Shown piece after piece: positions 37,149-45,627 of a DNA stretch of 64,000 nucleotides. The notes beneath the pieces are model-generated. The model did no database searches, was not told where the DNA came from, and saw only the letters and a list, made by a program, of their open reading frames with translations. The translations under genes were made by a program, and so were the position numbers. The DNA lies in contig NZ_CP133017.1 in assembly GCF_030866765.1 (NCBI RefSeq), positions 5,484,501 to 5,548,500 on the forward strand, read 5' to 3'. Origin of the DNA: Paenibacillus silvisoli (GTDB lineage: Bacteria; Bacillota; Bacilli; Paenibacillales; Paenibacillaceae). Positions within the stretch are counted from its first letter, which is position 1, and the number at the start of each line of letters is the position of its first letter.

Positions 37149-38153
37149 TCAACCACCTCCGTCCCGTGAAGACCTCTTCTCTACAACAAAATGTCTAGCG
37201 GAACGCGATGCGCCATCGCCGGAAGCGACGATAAGCTCCCAAATCCCCGGCGTGGTATTGCCCGAAACAAGCCACGTCCATTCCGCATAACCTTCGCTAT
37301 CCGTTACAATGTCGCCAAGATGCTTGGCCGTGCTCTGACCGCTTTTGTACAAGACTTTGATGGTAACGCTCCTGCCCGGGCTTGTCCGTACGACAACGCG
37401 CGCCCGATGGCCGGGGTTCAATGGCGATGGCTCAAGCTGCACGATTTGGATCGGAGCGGCCTTATCCTGTGCCGATTCGTCAGTCCGAGCAGGCACCGCA
37501 TCGCTAACCCAGACGCGTTCGGCCGCGCTTTCTTTGAGCACAAGCGTCTTCTTGGTGAACGGGAATGCCAGCTTGAACTCGTATTCGGCTTCCACTTGAA
37601 GCATTACTTCGGATCGGCCTTTCAAATCCGGCAGCGATAGCTTGCTTAGCCGAAGCTGCGCCGGATTCAGCACCGCTTTATCCGCCTCATGCCGTAGCAG
37701 CGGTTCAACGATATGCCGCCCCGCTTCCGTCGCGGCGGCATCGACAACAGGCTGCCAATCGCCCTGCAGCGCTGCGGCGAGCAGCGGCCCTGCCGGCGAA
37801 GGGAGCCATTCCTCGAGCTGACCGGCAACGGCGTCGAAACCAGGAAGCTGCCGAAGCGCATTTATGGCAGTCCGAGGCTGTTGCTCGTTTCCAGCATTCA
37901 CAGGCTGCGCACTGGACGACGACGTTTGCTGCAAGGCAAGATCGATCGGACGAATAGCGGCCGCCGCCTGCCGCACCGTTTGCGACACCGCATTTTGCAA
38001 AGCCATCTGGACCAAGTTCAAACGAATCAAACAAATAAAAAACATAATTACCATGAGTACAAGCGGCAGAATGAGCGCAGCTTCAACTACGATGCTTCCG
38101 GCTTCTCCCCTGCGCCTATCCGTATGACCAGCCGATGGTGTGCGTCGCTTCAT
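37149..38153 (-). CDS. TadE-like pseudopilin with large C-terminal domain
   Basis: The 334-residue protein has a class-III prepilin N-terminus GEAG/SIVVEAALILPLVLMVIMF, with Glu at +5 after the presumed cleavage site and a single membrane helix. The long extracellular part ends in a beta-rich, immunoglobulin-like region (VVVRTSPGRSVTIKVLYKSG, then WTWLVSGNTTPGIWELIVASG). Usual TadE proteins are about 130-200 residues, so this is enlarged. It overlaps the upstream gene by 38 bp. Confidence 0.78.
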   Translation of the reverse strand: MKRRTPSAGHTDRRRGEAGSIVVEAALILPLVLMVIMFFICLIRLNLVQMALQNAVSQTVRQAAAAIRPIDLALQQTSSSSAQPVNAGNEQQPRTAINALRQLPGFDAVAGQLEEWLPSPAGPLLAAALQGDWQPVVDAAATEAGRHIVEPLLRHEADKAVLNPAQLRLSKLSLPDLKGRSEVMLQVEAEYEFKLAFPFTKKTLVLKESAAERVWVSDAVPARTDESAQDKAAPIQIVQLEPSPLNPGHRARVVVRTSPGRSVTIKVLYKSGQSTAKHLGDIVTDSEGYAEWTWLVSGNTTPGIWELIVASGDGASRSARHFVVEKRSSRDGGG

Positions 38154-40302
38154 AACGGTTGTTCTTCACCTTTCCGCCCAGTGCGCCCGTTAACGTAAAG
38201 CTCTTCATCAAACCGGGCAAAAACCATAAATTTACCGAAGTCGTCAATTCCCCGGTCAAGCCGGTTGGGACGCTTGCTAAAGTTACACCCCTGTTACGCT
38301 CAATCACGGCAATCATCCTTGCCGTTCTGGACGCCCCGCCTCCATGCAATATGAGAAATACGCGCAAATAATCCTTGTAACTAAGCTCCACGGGGGCGTA
38401 CTTGGAGAGCTCTACCGAGCCTTTCTGCGCAATCGCAGCCAAGTCGGCGGCGGCTTTCTCTAACCCGTACAGTACAGCAGCGGAAAGCACAAGAAGCGGG
38501 TGACCCAGCGCGCGGCATTCGATGAACCCTTCCATCGTCCGGATCGCCAGCCTAAGACTAAACAATTCCCCGTAGGCGGCAGCTACATTGGCCGCAGGCG
38601 AATGAAATCCGTATAGAATATACTCCGCTTCTTGATTCTCCAAGGCGAGCGCGGACGAGAAGGCCGACTGATTCCATTCCCCGCCGCCCGAATGGCCAAA
38701 CAGCTTCGGATCGAACGATTGGAACCGATTCACAATATATTCGTTGAGATAAAGCGGATCACGGATACCTTCAAGCTGATCCGCCATCCCGCTGAAAATC
38801 GTGCCGATCGAGGCCATTGAAAGCCGAGCCTCCTCACCGGCTTCTTCGCCCGCGCCCGTTAGGCGGTTGCTCTCGTCAAGCTGCGCTTCAGCCGCTTCGT
38901 TAAACCTCAAATTCGCTTCCATCCGTTTCTGAACGTCTTGAAACGCTTCCTGACTCTCCTTCTGACTGGATGCGGACGCCATAGCTTGAATCAGCTGCCG
39001 CACCTCGCTCAGCTTGGACTTGGCCGCAGCTTCGTTCGACTTTCGCTCCCGATCATTAGCTTGTCTGCCATCCGATTGGCTTTGTCTAGCCTCAATGACC
39101 GTGCCCGGCTGTATGTACTTGACGGTATACGCGCGTAAATCCTGCTCAAGCTGTTGGCTCGCCTCAGCCAGCGCACTGCCATATCCGCTCAACGCTGCCG
39201 ATACGGCTTGCTCAAAATCCGCAGCCGCAGCATCAACCCGCCCCATATCGGCCGTTTGATGACGCAGCTCCAACCTATATGTCTCGAACCAGGCCGGCTC
39301 AAGCAGCAGCCCTTCCGCAGCAACTCTGGCTTCACCGAATGCAGTCAGATCCCCCTGACTGTTCGAGCCCGAGCCGCCGCCTTCTCCACCTGGTAACTGC
39401 TTACGGTTTATCCGGTCGAATCCGTCCCCCGCTCCCTCTTCGCGCATCCTTTGGATGGCGGTCTTCATGGCTTCGTTCAAACGCTCCGCTTCCTCCAGCA
39501 GCGCTTCAGCCTGTTGCTGCTTATCGCGATGATTTTGGAGCACATGCGAACTATTGGCCTTCAATGTGGATGAAGTGCTGTATGCGGAATTCCGGTAAGA
39601 ATGAATAGAAGCGGTATGGATGGGCTCTTCATCGGGACCGAGCATCGCGTCCTCCATTCGCCAACGGACATACGAGCTGTACCCGCTCGCAACGCCGCCT
39701 GCAGATTGAACCTGCGGCTCAAGAGATGACTTCGCCACTTCCGCCATCGCTTTTTGAAGCGCAAGCACCTCCTGCAGCCGTTTCTCACGTTCATCGTAGA
39801 GCTGACGCACCCGCTCCAGCAGCTCAACCGACATCGAAGCCTCTTTCATGGACGAGCTTAGCGGCGCGAACTTGGATGCCACCTCAAGCGTAAAATCGAT
39901 CGGCGCCTTATATTTCATTTCCTCCAGCACCTGCCTCGTAAAAACCGCGTGATTCCCAAGCACCTCATATCCGTTCACATGCGCAGCCTCAATCCGTCCC
40001 CGGAGCAAGCTGAACCTGCTTTCGTCCGATTGAAGATTCAGTTCCGCCGCTCGCGCGAACCATTCATTTCGGTCCGTGCCTCCCGCGCCAAATAAACCGT
40101 ACTGCTCGTACAACTCTCCGTCATACGCTGACAGAGCCGAGCGAATGCCGGACTGCGCGGCCAGCTCGCTCTGCTTCTGAAAGGCCGCGATTCTGGCGAA
40201 ATCAATCAGCAGCGAAGTCACAAGCAGCATCGCCGCAGTAGAAACGATCAAATAAATCGACACGGCGCCGTCGGCGCTTCTCCATAACTGCCTTCGTCTC
40301 AT
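38116..40302 (-). CDS. Large TadG-like membrane-anchored pilus-locus protein
   Basis: The 728-residue protein begins with an N-terminal helix (DGAVSIYLIVSTAAMLLVTSLLIDFARIAAFQKQSELAAQSG) like TadE/TadG minor pilins but without the Glu at +5. The body is rich in charged, coiled-coil-prone segments (about 165-480). The C-terminal part is well folded in appearance but matches no domain I recognise. It probably sits on the cell surface as part of the Tad apparatus. The start overlaps the preceding TadE stop by 4 bp. Confidence 0.75.
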   Translation of the reverse strand: MRRRQLWRSADGAVSIYLIVSTAAMLLVTSLLIDFARIAAFQKQSELAAQSGIRSALSAYDGELYEQYGLFGAGGTDRNEWFARAAELNLQSDESRFSLLRGRIEAAHVNGYEVLGNHAVFTRQVLEEMKYKAPIDFTLEVASKFAPLSSSMKEASMSVELLERVRQLYDEREKRLQEVLALQKAMAEVAKSSLEPQVQSAGGVASGYSSYVRWRMEDAMLGPDEEPIHTASIHSYRNSAYSTSSTLKANSSHVLQNHRDKQQQAEALLEEAERLNEAMKTAIQRMREEGAGDGFDRINRKQLPGGEGGGSGSNSQGDLTAFGEARVAAEGLLLEPAWFETYRLELRHQTADMGRVDAAAADFEQAVSAALSGYGSALAEASQQLEQDLRAYTVKYIQPGTVIEARQSQSDGRQANDRERKSNEAAAKSKLSEVRQLIQAMASASSQKESQEAFQDVQKRMEANLRFNEAAEAQLDESNRLTGAGEEAGEEARLSMASIGTIFSGMADQLEGIRDPLYLNEYIVNRFQSFDPKLFGHSGGGEWNQSAFSSALALENQEAEYILYGFHSPAANVAAAYGELFSLRLAIRTMEGFIECRALGHPLLVLSAAVLYGLEKAAADLAAIAQKGSVELSKYAPVELSYKDYLRVFLILHGGGASRTARMIAVIERNRGVTLASVPTGLTGELTTSVNLWFLPGLMKSFTLTGALGGKVKNNRYEATHTIGWSYG

Positions 40303-41030
40303 CCTTGCTGCTCCCCGCTTTGAGCGGATTGCCGATCTCGGAGCACTTCTCTTGCTTGCGACTTACCTTGCTCCGATTGACCGGCAAACCTCCCCGCATA
40401 ATACCGGACGAGATCCACGTTGCGGATCAATTCCACGGGATCTACGATCACCGCCGACGTCAGCGCTTTAGGCTCCGAATGGCCGAGCAGCTCCTCCAGC
40501 ACCGGGATGGACAGCGGCTGGCGCAGCTTGACTTCGATGCGCTTCTGCAAACCGCCTTCGTACCCGATTTCGCCTTCAAGAGGCTGCATCACTCTGGCCG
40601 CTTCGCTCCCCATTTTCTTAAGCGGCAGCGGCTGATCGGACTGACCACTATCCCCATTCATATCCGCTCCAATTGTCAGACTCATCCGGTCTCCCTGAGC
40701 GCCATCATCCATCCCAAACAATGATTGCAAAACACCGTTGTCGGTAAGTCGCCAGTACAGTCCATCATACTCGCCTGTCTTGCCTATTCCGCTAACGGCA
40801 TCCCGGTAGCTATTGTCCCAACGAAAAGCGGTACGTTCCGCCGTTAACGACGCAACCGTATAGAGCACGACCTTCTGATAGGTATACATGCCGAGCATCA
40901 GCAGCGCCAGCAACGAGACGAAAATCATCGGAAATACCGTGCTCGCCTCCAGCGTGAAGCTCCCATCCTCCCGGCGCAGCCAAGCCTGCAGACGACGCAG
41001 CCTAATTGAAGATTTCGTTGGCCTTGTCAT
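40299..41030 (-). CDS. TadE-like pseudopilin
   Basis: The 243-residue protein has the prepilin-type sequence REDG/SFTLEASTVFPMIFVSLLALLMLGMYTY, with Glu at +5 of the predicted mature end, followed by an extracellular domain with QPLSIPVLEELLGHSEPKALTSAVIVDPVELIRNVDLVRYY-like sequence. It is one of two TadE-like proteins in the operon. The start lies 29 bp inside the pilin gene. Confidence 0.8.
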   Translation of the reverse strand: MTRPTKSSIRLRRLQAWLRREDGSFTLEASTVFPMIFVSLLALLMLGMYTYQKVVLYTVASLTAERTAFRWDNSYRDAVSGIGKTGEYDGLYWRLTDNGVLQSLFGMDDGAQGDRMSLTIGADMNGDSGQSDQPLPLKKMGSEAARVMQPLEGEIGYEGGLQKRIEVKLRQPLSIPVLEELLGHSEPKALTSAVIVDPVELIRNVDLVRYYAGRFAGQSEQGKSQAREVLRDRQSAQSGEQQG

Positions 41031-41190
41031 CCGCGTCGCCCATCAGCTTTTGCAGCAGCTGAATAATCCAGTCCTTGAACAGCAGCGCCAAAATAATGAC
41101 GACTGCGATAATAAGCACGACTTCAAGCGTTCCTAAGCCCTCTTCATCTTTCCAAAATGAGCGCCATGCTTTCATGATGCTGTTCTTCAT
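41002..41190 (-). CDS. Flp-family type IVb pilin
   Basis: The 62-residue protein has a leader KAWRSFWKDEEG, a predicted cleavage site EEG/LGTLEVVLIIAVVIILALLF with Glu at +5, and a short hydrophilic tail. This size and pattern match Flp1-type major pilins of Tad systems. It lies between the platform genes and the pseudopilins, upstream of its own processing peptidase. Confidence 0.85.
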   Translation of the reverse strand: MKNSIMKAWRSFWKDEEGLGTLEVVLIIAVVIILALLFKDWIIQLLQKLMGDADDKANEIFN

Positions 41191-41214
41191 ATCAATCGCT
41201 CCTTATTTGAGTAG

Positions 41215-42072
41215 TTAGCCGCCCATCATTAATATCGCGGGCGAGGCGACGAGCGCCATTAAAACGATAAACAGGCCGACCAGGGGAAACACGAGCTTGG
41301 AGGAAGCCTCCTCGCCTCTCGCTCTTGCAACGGCTTTGCGCTTCTCCCACAAGGAATAGGTAAGTTCCTTCAGCGACAGCGAGAGCCGATCGCCGCCTCG
41401 CCGGTAATTCAGCAGCAGCGTCGTCGTGAAAAGCGACACCTCCTGCACCGCGCAGCGCCGGCTGAGCATTTCCATCGCCGCCGCAAAGGACTCGCCGTTC
41501 CGGACGGCCTCGTTGGCTTTGCGGAGCTCCACGATAAGCGGACTCCCCGCCTTCTCGTCCTTCCGCTCGCTTGCGCGGATAAGTGCGCGCTGCAGCGTTT
41601 CGCCGGCTCCGAGCAGCAGCATCAGCTTGCTGATCACCTCGGGCAGCAGCAGCAAAATATCCTGCTTGCGCCGTTCGACCTTCGCTGCGGTATCCCTCCA
41701 TTTCGCCGCGGGAAGGATGATCCCGAGCAGCAGGCCCAAATACAGCAGCGCTTGTTCGCCGCTAAGCACGCTGAGCCAAGCGCCCGCACATACGGCTAAG
41801 TAGCCTGTGCCGAGTGCGGAAGCTACAAAACCGGCCGTATCCTCCACCGTCCAGCTCCTCCCGCTAAGCAGATAAAGCCTGCCATGCAAGCTAGCCAGAA
41901 AGGGTTGTATCCGCTGCATGAGTCCGGACTTTTCAAGCAAATAGCGGAAAGGACGACCCCCGAAACGTTCTGCCGGACTTAGCCGAATCCGACCTCCGCG
42001 CAGCTCGCATCGGGCAAACGCAGCGCTCCAGATGGCTGTTAACCCCATACTGACTATAAGAGATGCTATCAA
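41215..42072 (-). CDS. tadC: Tad secretion platform protein TadC (T2SS F family)
   Basis: The 285-residue membrane protein has a GspF/TadC-like core (LLLLPEVISKLMLLLGAGETLQRALIRASE, then LFTTTLLLNYRRGGDRLSLSLKELTYSLWEKRKAVARARGEEASSKLVFPLV) and flanking membrane helices. It forms part of the inner-membrane platform with TadB. The start is TTG at 42070-42072, with GAGGAG about 10 nt upstream. Confidence 0.88.
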   Translation of the reverse strand: MIASLIVSMGLTAIWSAAFARCELRGGRIRLSPAERFGGRPFRYLLEKSGLMQRIQPFLASLHGRLYLLSGRSWTVEDTAGFVASALGTGYLAVCAGAWLSVLSGEQALLYLGLLLGIILPAAKWRDTAAKVERRKQDILLLLPEVISKLMLLLGAGETLQRALIRASERKDEKAGSPLIVELRKANEAVRNGESFAAAMEMLSRRCAVQEVSLFTTTLLLNYRRGGDRLSLSLKELTYSLWEKRKAVARARGEEASSKLVFPLVGLFIVLMALVASPAILMMGG

Positions 42073-42094
42073 ATGCAGATCACTCCTCGGACTC

Positions 42095-42943
42095 TCACAT
42101 GCGGATATTCATAATCTTGTTCATCAACGTAAAGCAAAGCGCGATCAGCATAAGTGCTCCCGTCAACAGAACATAGCCGATACCGTTATACAGCGGAGCC
42201 ATATAGTCTGGCGCCGTCAAGCTGAGGAAGGCGAGAAAAACAAACGGTACCGCCATCATAATCCGGGATTCCAGCCGCTTCTGCGCGACCATGACGGCAA
42301 TTTCCTGCTGCACATCCAGCTTCTCGCCGATCGTTTGCGACGTCCGCCGTATCACTTCCACCAAATCGCCGCCGGAGCGTTTGCAGGTCGTGAAGACGTC
42401 CGCGAACTGCGTGATGTCATCGATCGCGGCGCGGCTGCTGAAATCGATCAGCGCTTGCTCAAGCGAATCCCCGTAACCCATGCGCGCGGCAACGATCTCG
42501 AATTCGACCAAAATCTCCGTCTTCGGATTGGGATAAAGCAAACGAAGATCCTCATGCGCCGTTAGAAACGCATTCTCCACCGATCTGCCGGCCGCCAGCG
42601 ACGAGGCAATGGAATAGAGCGCTTCCTTAAACTGAAGCGACAGCCGCAGCCTTCGCTGCTCGAGCAGCATTCGCCGATGAATGCGCGGCGCGAGCATTCC
42701 TGCCGCCGACAATACAATCGCGGCAAACATAGAGCGGTAGAACAAATAGGCAGCCGCAAAGACGAGCATGCATCCCACGACCGCAGCGACGCCGAACTGA
42801 CGCTTGCTGAGCCGATACTTCCAATAGCAGGGCAATTCTCCGTTGCCGGGCGATGCCATCGAACCAGACCACCCCAGCCACAACAGCCATTCCATGCGAG
42901 TACGAGTACGAGTGCGGGCGCGGGTGCTGGCAGCCCCCTTCAT
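42095..42943 (-). CDS. tadB: Tad secretion platform protein TadB (T2SS F family)
   Basis: The 282-residue membrane protein carries the F-domain stretch LSLQFKEALYSIASSLAAGRSVENAF and FTTCKRSGGDLVEVIRRTSQTIGEKLDVQQEI, with C-terminal membrane helices. The start overlaps the cpaF stop (ATGA). The first 16 residues contain an Arg-Thr repeat (TRARTRTRTR) encoded by a short GAGTAC/GTGCGG-like repeat; MEWLLWLGW at codon 17 is an alternative start. Confidence 0.88.
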   Translation of the reverse strand: MKGAASTRARTRTRTRMEWLLWLGWSGSMASPGNGELPCYWKYRLSKRQFGVAAVVGCMLVFAAAYLFYRSMFAAIVLSAAGMLAPRIHRRMLLEQRRLRLSLQFKEALYSIASSLAAGRSVENAFLTAHEDLRLLYPNPKTEILVEFEIVAARMGYGDSLEQALIDFSSRAAIDDITQFADVFTTCKRSGGDLVEVIRRTSQTIGEKLDVQQEIAVMVAQKRLESRIMMAVPFVFLAFLSLTAPDYMAPLYNGIGYVLLTGALMLIALCFTLMNKIMNIRM

Positions 42944-44181
42944 CGGCCATCACCGCCTGCCATTTTAACCATTCCAGCCATCTGCAGCTTCCAGATGCGC
43001 TGCAGCCCGCTGTCCCCGCATCGTTTAAGCTCGCCAAGCACACGTCCTTCCCGCTCCCCCTCTTCCTCAAACCGATAGATCGGATTAAGCTCCACTTCGC
43101 CGTTAACAACGCCGACAACCTCGCAAATTTCAACGACTCTCCGGGAACGATCGCGCAAGCGAGACAAATGCACGATAATATCGATCGCCGATCCAATTTG
43201 CTGCCGGATCACGGCAATCGGCAGATCGGCCCCGCTTAGCGCCATCGTCTCCAGCCGCGCGATCATATCCCGGGCGCTGTTACTATGTCCTGTGCTCAAC
43301 GACCCGTCATGCCCGGTATTCATCGCCTGGAGCATGTCTATCGCCTCGCCGCCCCTAACCTCGCCGACGACGATCCGATTCGGCCGCATCCGCAACGAAG
43401 CCCGAATCAGCTCCCGCATCGCAATCGCGCCCTTTCCTTCGGTATTGGCATTGCGCGTCTCCAACGAAACCAAATTCGGCACCGAGCGGATTTGCAGCTC
43501 CGCAGCGTCCTCGATCGTCACGATTCGCTCGTCCTCCGGGATGAACTGGGACAACGCGTTCAGAAACGTCGTTTTCCCCGACCCCGTTCCTCCGCTGATG
43601 AAGATGTTGTACTTCGCCCGAACAAGCTTGCCGAGCAGTTCCGCCGCTTCGGTAGTCAGTGCGCCGCAAGCAATCAGGTCTTCCATCAGCATCGGCTTAT
43701 CGGGGAATTTGCGGATCGTCATCGTCGGACCCTTCAACGCGATCGGAGGCAGAACGATGTGAACTCTGGAGCCGTCGCCAAGCCGGGCATCCACAATCGG
43801 CGTCGACTCGTTCACGACGCGGTTCACGCCCGCGACGACCGATTGAATCAAATCCTCCAGCCTCTCCCGGCTCTCGAAGGAGATCGCCAGCTTCGTCATC
43901 TGCCCCGCTCGCTCAACGAACAGCTCCTCGTGCGAGTTGATCATGATTTCCGTCACGGCCGGGTCATCCATGAACGGCTGAAGCAGATCAAGCCCGCGAA
44001 AGGCGTGATACAGCCTCCTGACAAGCTGAAGCTTCTCGCCTGCCGTAAGGGGATGGTCCCTGCTCCATCTGAAAACCTCTCGCTCGATACGGCTGCTAAA
44101 CTCTTCGTCCGACAGAGCGCTGCCAAGCTCAAGCTGATTGCGGATTCGCTCCTTGAGCAGCAGAACCGTTGCTTCGTTCAA
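42940..44181 (-). CDS. cpaF: Tad pilus assembly ATPase (CpaF/TadA)
   Basis: The 413-residue hexameric secretion ATPase has Walker A GGTGSGKT (197-204), an Asp box around VTIEDAAELQI, Walker B RPNRIVVGEVRGGEA and a His box GHDGSLSTGHSNSA. It powers Flp pilus extension. The reading frame is open further upstream, but I place the start at TTG 44179-44181, which has GGGAGG 8 nt before it. Sequence upstream of that is Arg/Ser-rich and lies inside the tadZ gene. It still overlaps tadZ by 53 bp. Confidence 0.9.
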   Translation of the reverse strand: MNEATVLLLKERIRNQLELGSALSDEEFSSRIEREVFRWSRDHPLTAGEKLQLVRRLYHAFRGLDLLQPFMDDPAVTEIMINSHEELFVERAGQMTKLAISFESRERLEDLIQSVVAGVNRVVNESTPIVDARLGDGSRVHIVLPPIALKGPTMTIRKFPDKPMLMEDLIACGALTTEAAELLGKLVRAKYNIFISGGTGSGKTTFLNALSQFIPEDERIVTIEDAAELQIRSVPNLVSLETRNANTEGKGAIAMRELIRASLRMRPNRIVVGEVRGGEAIDMLQAMNTGHDGSLSTGHSNSARDMIARLETMALSGADLPIAVIRQQIGSAIDIIVHLSRLRDRSRRVVEICEVVGVVNGEVELNPIYRFEEEGEREGRVLGELKRCGDSGLQRIWKLQMAGMVKMAGGDGR

Positions 44182-45322
44182 CGCCACCACCTCCCTGCGG
44201 CAAGAGCGCGAGCTGCCGAAGCAGCAAGTCGACGGCTCCCCGATAATTCGGTGCCCCGGACCAGCCGCCGACCTCATCCTGACCGCCGAATGCCCACGCT
44301 TTGACGAACGGCAACGTGACTGTAATCGGGAGCGAAGCAACAGCAACGGCTTCATTGCCCCCGAATCCGCCGCCGACGTCCCCCTTCATCAGCACATATC
44401 GAAGCTTCGGCAGCAGCGCTTCAAAGACGCTCCCATACTTCTGGCTTCCATACTGAACAGCCAGCTCCGTCTTGCGCAGGCTGCCCTGGTCAGCAGTCAG
44501 CAGCCACAGCACATGACCGCACGCCTTGAACGCGCCGATATGAACCGGATCCATCCGGCTGTCCAAGTCGGCAACGATCAAGTCATACTCCCCGCTCGCC
44601 TTCATGGCCGCAAGCAGCTGCTCCGCATGCTCCGCCGTAAGAGACAGCCGTTCCTCCGCATTGCCGCACGGTGCGATATAGTCGAAGCCAAGTGTCGGAT
44701 GCCTTTTGCGCACGGCGACCAACTGGGCATGCGCTTTGCCCGGCGACGTCTGCAGCGTGTATAGCAGCCGGGAAAGATCCTCGCTCCCCTCGACATCCCG
44801 AGCCGCAGCCGAATTCCATTGCTCCAGGTTCAAATAGAACACGCGCGAGCCGCAAGCCGTCGCTTGAGCGGCAAGCTGCAGAGCGAGCGTCGTCTTCCCG
44901 ACGCCGCCTGCCGGCGAATACACCGCAACCGCGCAAACGGCTTCGTCTTTCACCGCCAACCGCTGCACAGCGGGCTGCGCCGACTCGGCATAGACAGCGG
45001 CGAACGCCTGCAAAAGCTGTGGAAGCGGTTGATACTGCAGCAGCTGATGCCGATACAGCCCGCGAGCATCCGCAATAACACGGTCCACGAGCACGGCCGA
45101 GACAATACCGCCGGTCAGCTCGCCCAGCTCCTCCAACAAGCCGGGCTGCAAGGCAAGCAGGTCGACGGCATAGCCGCCGCGGAGATACGTCCCCAGCGCA
45201 GCCGGATTCGTAAAGCCGGTCAGCTGCCAGCATTCGCCGAAGGGGCTGTGGCGAATGTACTCGCTAAGCCGCTCCAGATAAGCGGATTCCTGTACGGCGA
45301 CAATAAGGTTGCGTTTGCTCAT
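44129..45322 (-). CDS. CpaE/TadZ-like MinD-family ATPase, first gene of the Tad operon
   Basis: The 397-residue protein has an N-terminal receiver-like region (YLERLSEYIRHSPFGECWQLTGFTNPAALGTYL) and a ParA/MinD ATPase domain with the deviant Walker A YSPAGGVGKTTLALQLA (139-145 for GGVGKTT) and LIVADLDSRMDP. Such proteins place the Tad machine at a cell site. The start could be ATG 45322 or TTG 45331; AAAGGAG is 7 nt from the TTG and 16 nt from the ATG, so the TTG is a serious alternative. Confidence 0.82.
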   Translation of the reverse strand: MSKRNLIVAVQESAYLERLSEYIRHSPFGECWQLTGFTNPAALGTYLRGGYAVDLLALQPGLLEELGELTGGIVSAVLVDRVIADARGLYRHQLLQYQPLPQLLQAFAAVYAESAQPAVQRLAVKDEAVCAVAVYSPAGGVGKTTLALQLAAQATACGSRVFYLNLEQWNSAAARDVEGSEDLSRLLYTLQTSPGKAHAQLVAVRKRHPTLGFDYIAPCGNAEERLSLTAEHAEQLLAAMKASGEYDLIVADLDSRMDPVHIGAFKACGHVLWLLTADQGSLRKTELAVQYGSQKYGSVFEALLPKLRYVLMKGDVGGGFGGNEAVAVASLPITVTLPFVKAWAFGGQDEVGGWSGAPNYRGAVDLLLRQLALLPQGGGGVERSNGSAAQGANPQSA

Positions 45323-45372
45323 GGCAGTCAATCCCTCACTCCTTTCGATGACCAGCAAGGATGAAATGAACG

Positions 45373-45420
45373 CAAAAAAAGCACCATAACAACGCAGAAT
45401 GATCTGCGCGTTACGGTGCT
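45373..45420 (-). terminator. Attenuator-like terminator in the Tad operon leader
   Basis: On the minus strand GCACCGTAAC pairs with GTTATGGTGC (one mismatch) and an inner CGCAGA/TCTGCG stem extends it. Seven T's (45374-45380) follow. It lies between the likely promoter (45448-45477) and the first Tad gene, so it would stop transcripts before the operon unless relieved. No minus-strand gene ends just upstream that would need it. Confidence 0.75.
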
Positions 45421-45447
45421 TCCGCCACGTCCATCAATATTGACCAT

Positions 45448-45477
45448 AATTTACCACATTTTCGACACGGCAGTCAA
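45448..45477 (-). promoter_or_regulatory. Likely promoter of the Tad operon
   Basis: Read on the minus strand, TTGACT (45472-45477) and TAAATT (45448-45453) are separated by 18 bp. Transcription would begin near 45441, about 20 bp before the leader hairpin. Confidence 0.5.
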
Positions 45478-45525
45478 CCGGCTGGACCAAAGAAATTTTC
45501 CCACACCACTTCGAAGAATTTGTAG

Positions 45526-45554
45526 TTGCTTATCTTTTGTAAGTGTACTATACT
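45526..45554 (+). promoter_or_regulatory. Promoter of the nitroreductase gene
   Basis: TTGCTT (45526-45531) and TATACT (45549-45554) are spaced 17 bp apart, 73 bp before the start codon. Confidence 0.7.
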
Positions 45555-45557
45555 TAC

Positions 45558-45571
45558 GTTAGTTAACTAAC
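45558..45571. promoter_or_regulatory. Palindromic operator at the nitroreductase transcription start
   Basis: GTTAGTTAACTAAC is a perfect 14-bp palindrome three bases downstream of the -10 box, where a repressor would block initiation. Nitroreductases of Bacillales are often under MarR/DUF24-type repressors that sense quinones or electrophiles. No such regulator gene is nearby. Confidence 0.6.
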
Positions 45572-45627
45572 AAAAATTAAGTTACTTATATTTACAACAA
45601 TTCCAAATGGAGAGGGAGACCCCTATT

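Noticed and set aside
44182-44355. N-terminal extension of the CpaF ATPase
   Set aside because: Fifty-eight Arg/Ser/Cys-rich codons lie inside the upstream tadZ gene, and the only ribosome binding site fits the TTG at 44181.
45381-45477. Cyclic-di-GMP (GEMM) riboswitch upstream of the Tad operon
   Set aside because: The expected GEMM core and tetraloop-receptor sequences are not visible; only a terminator hairpin and a promoter are.
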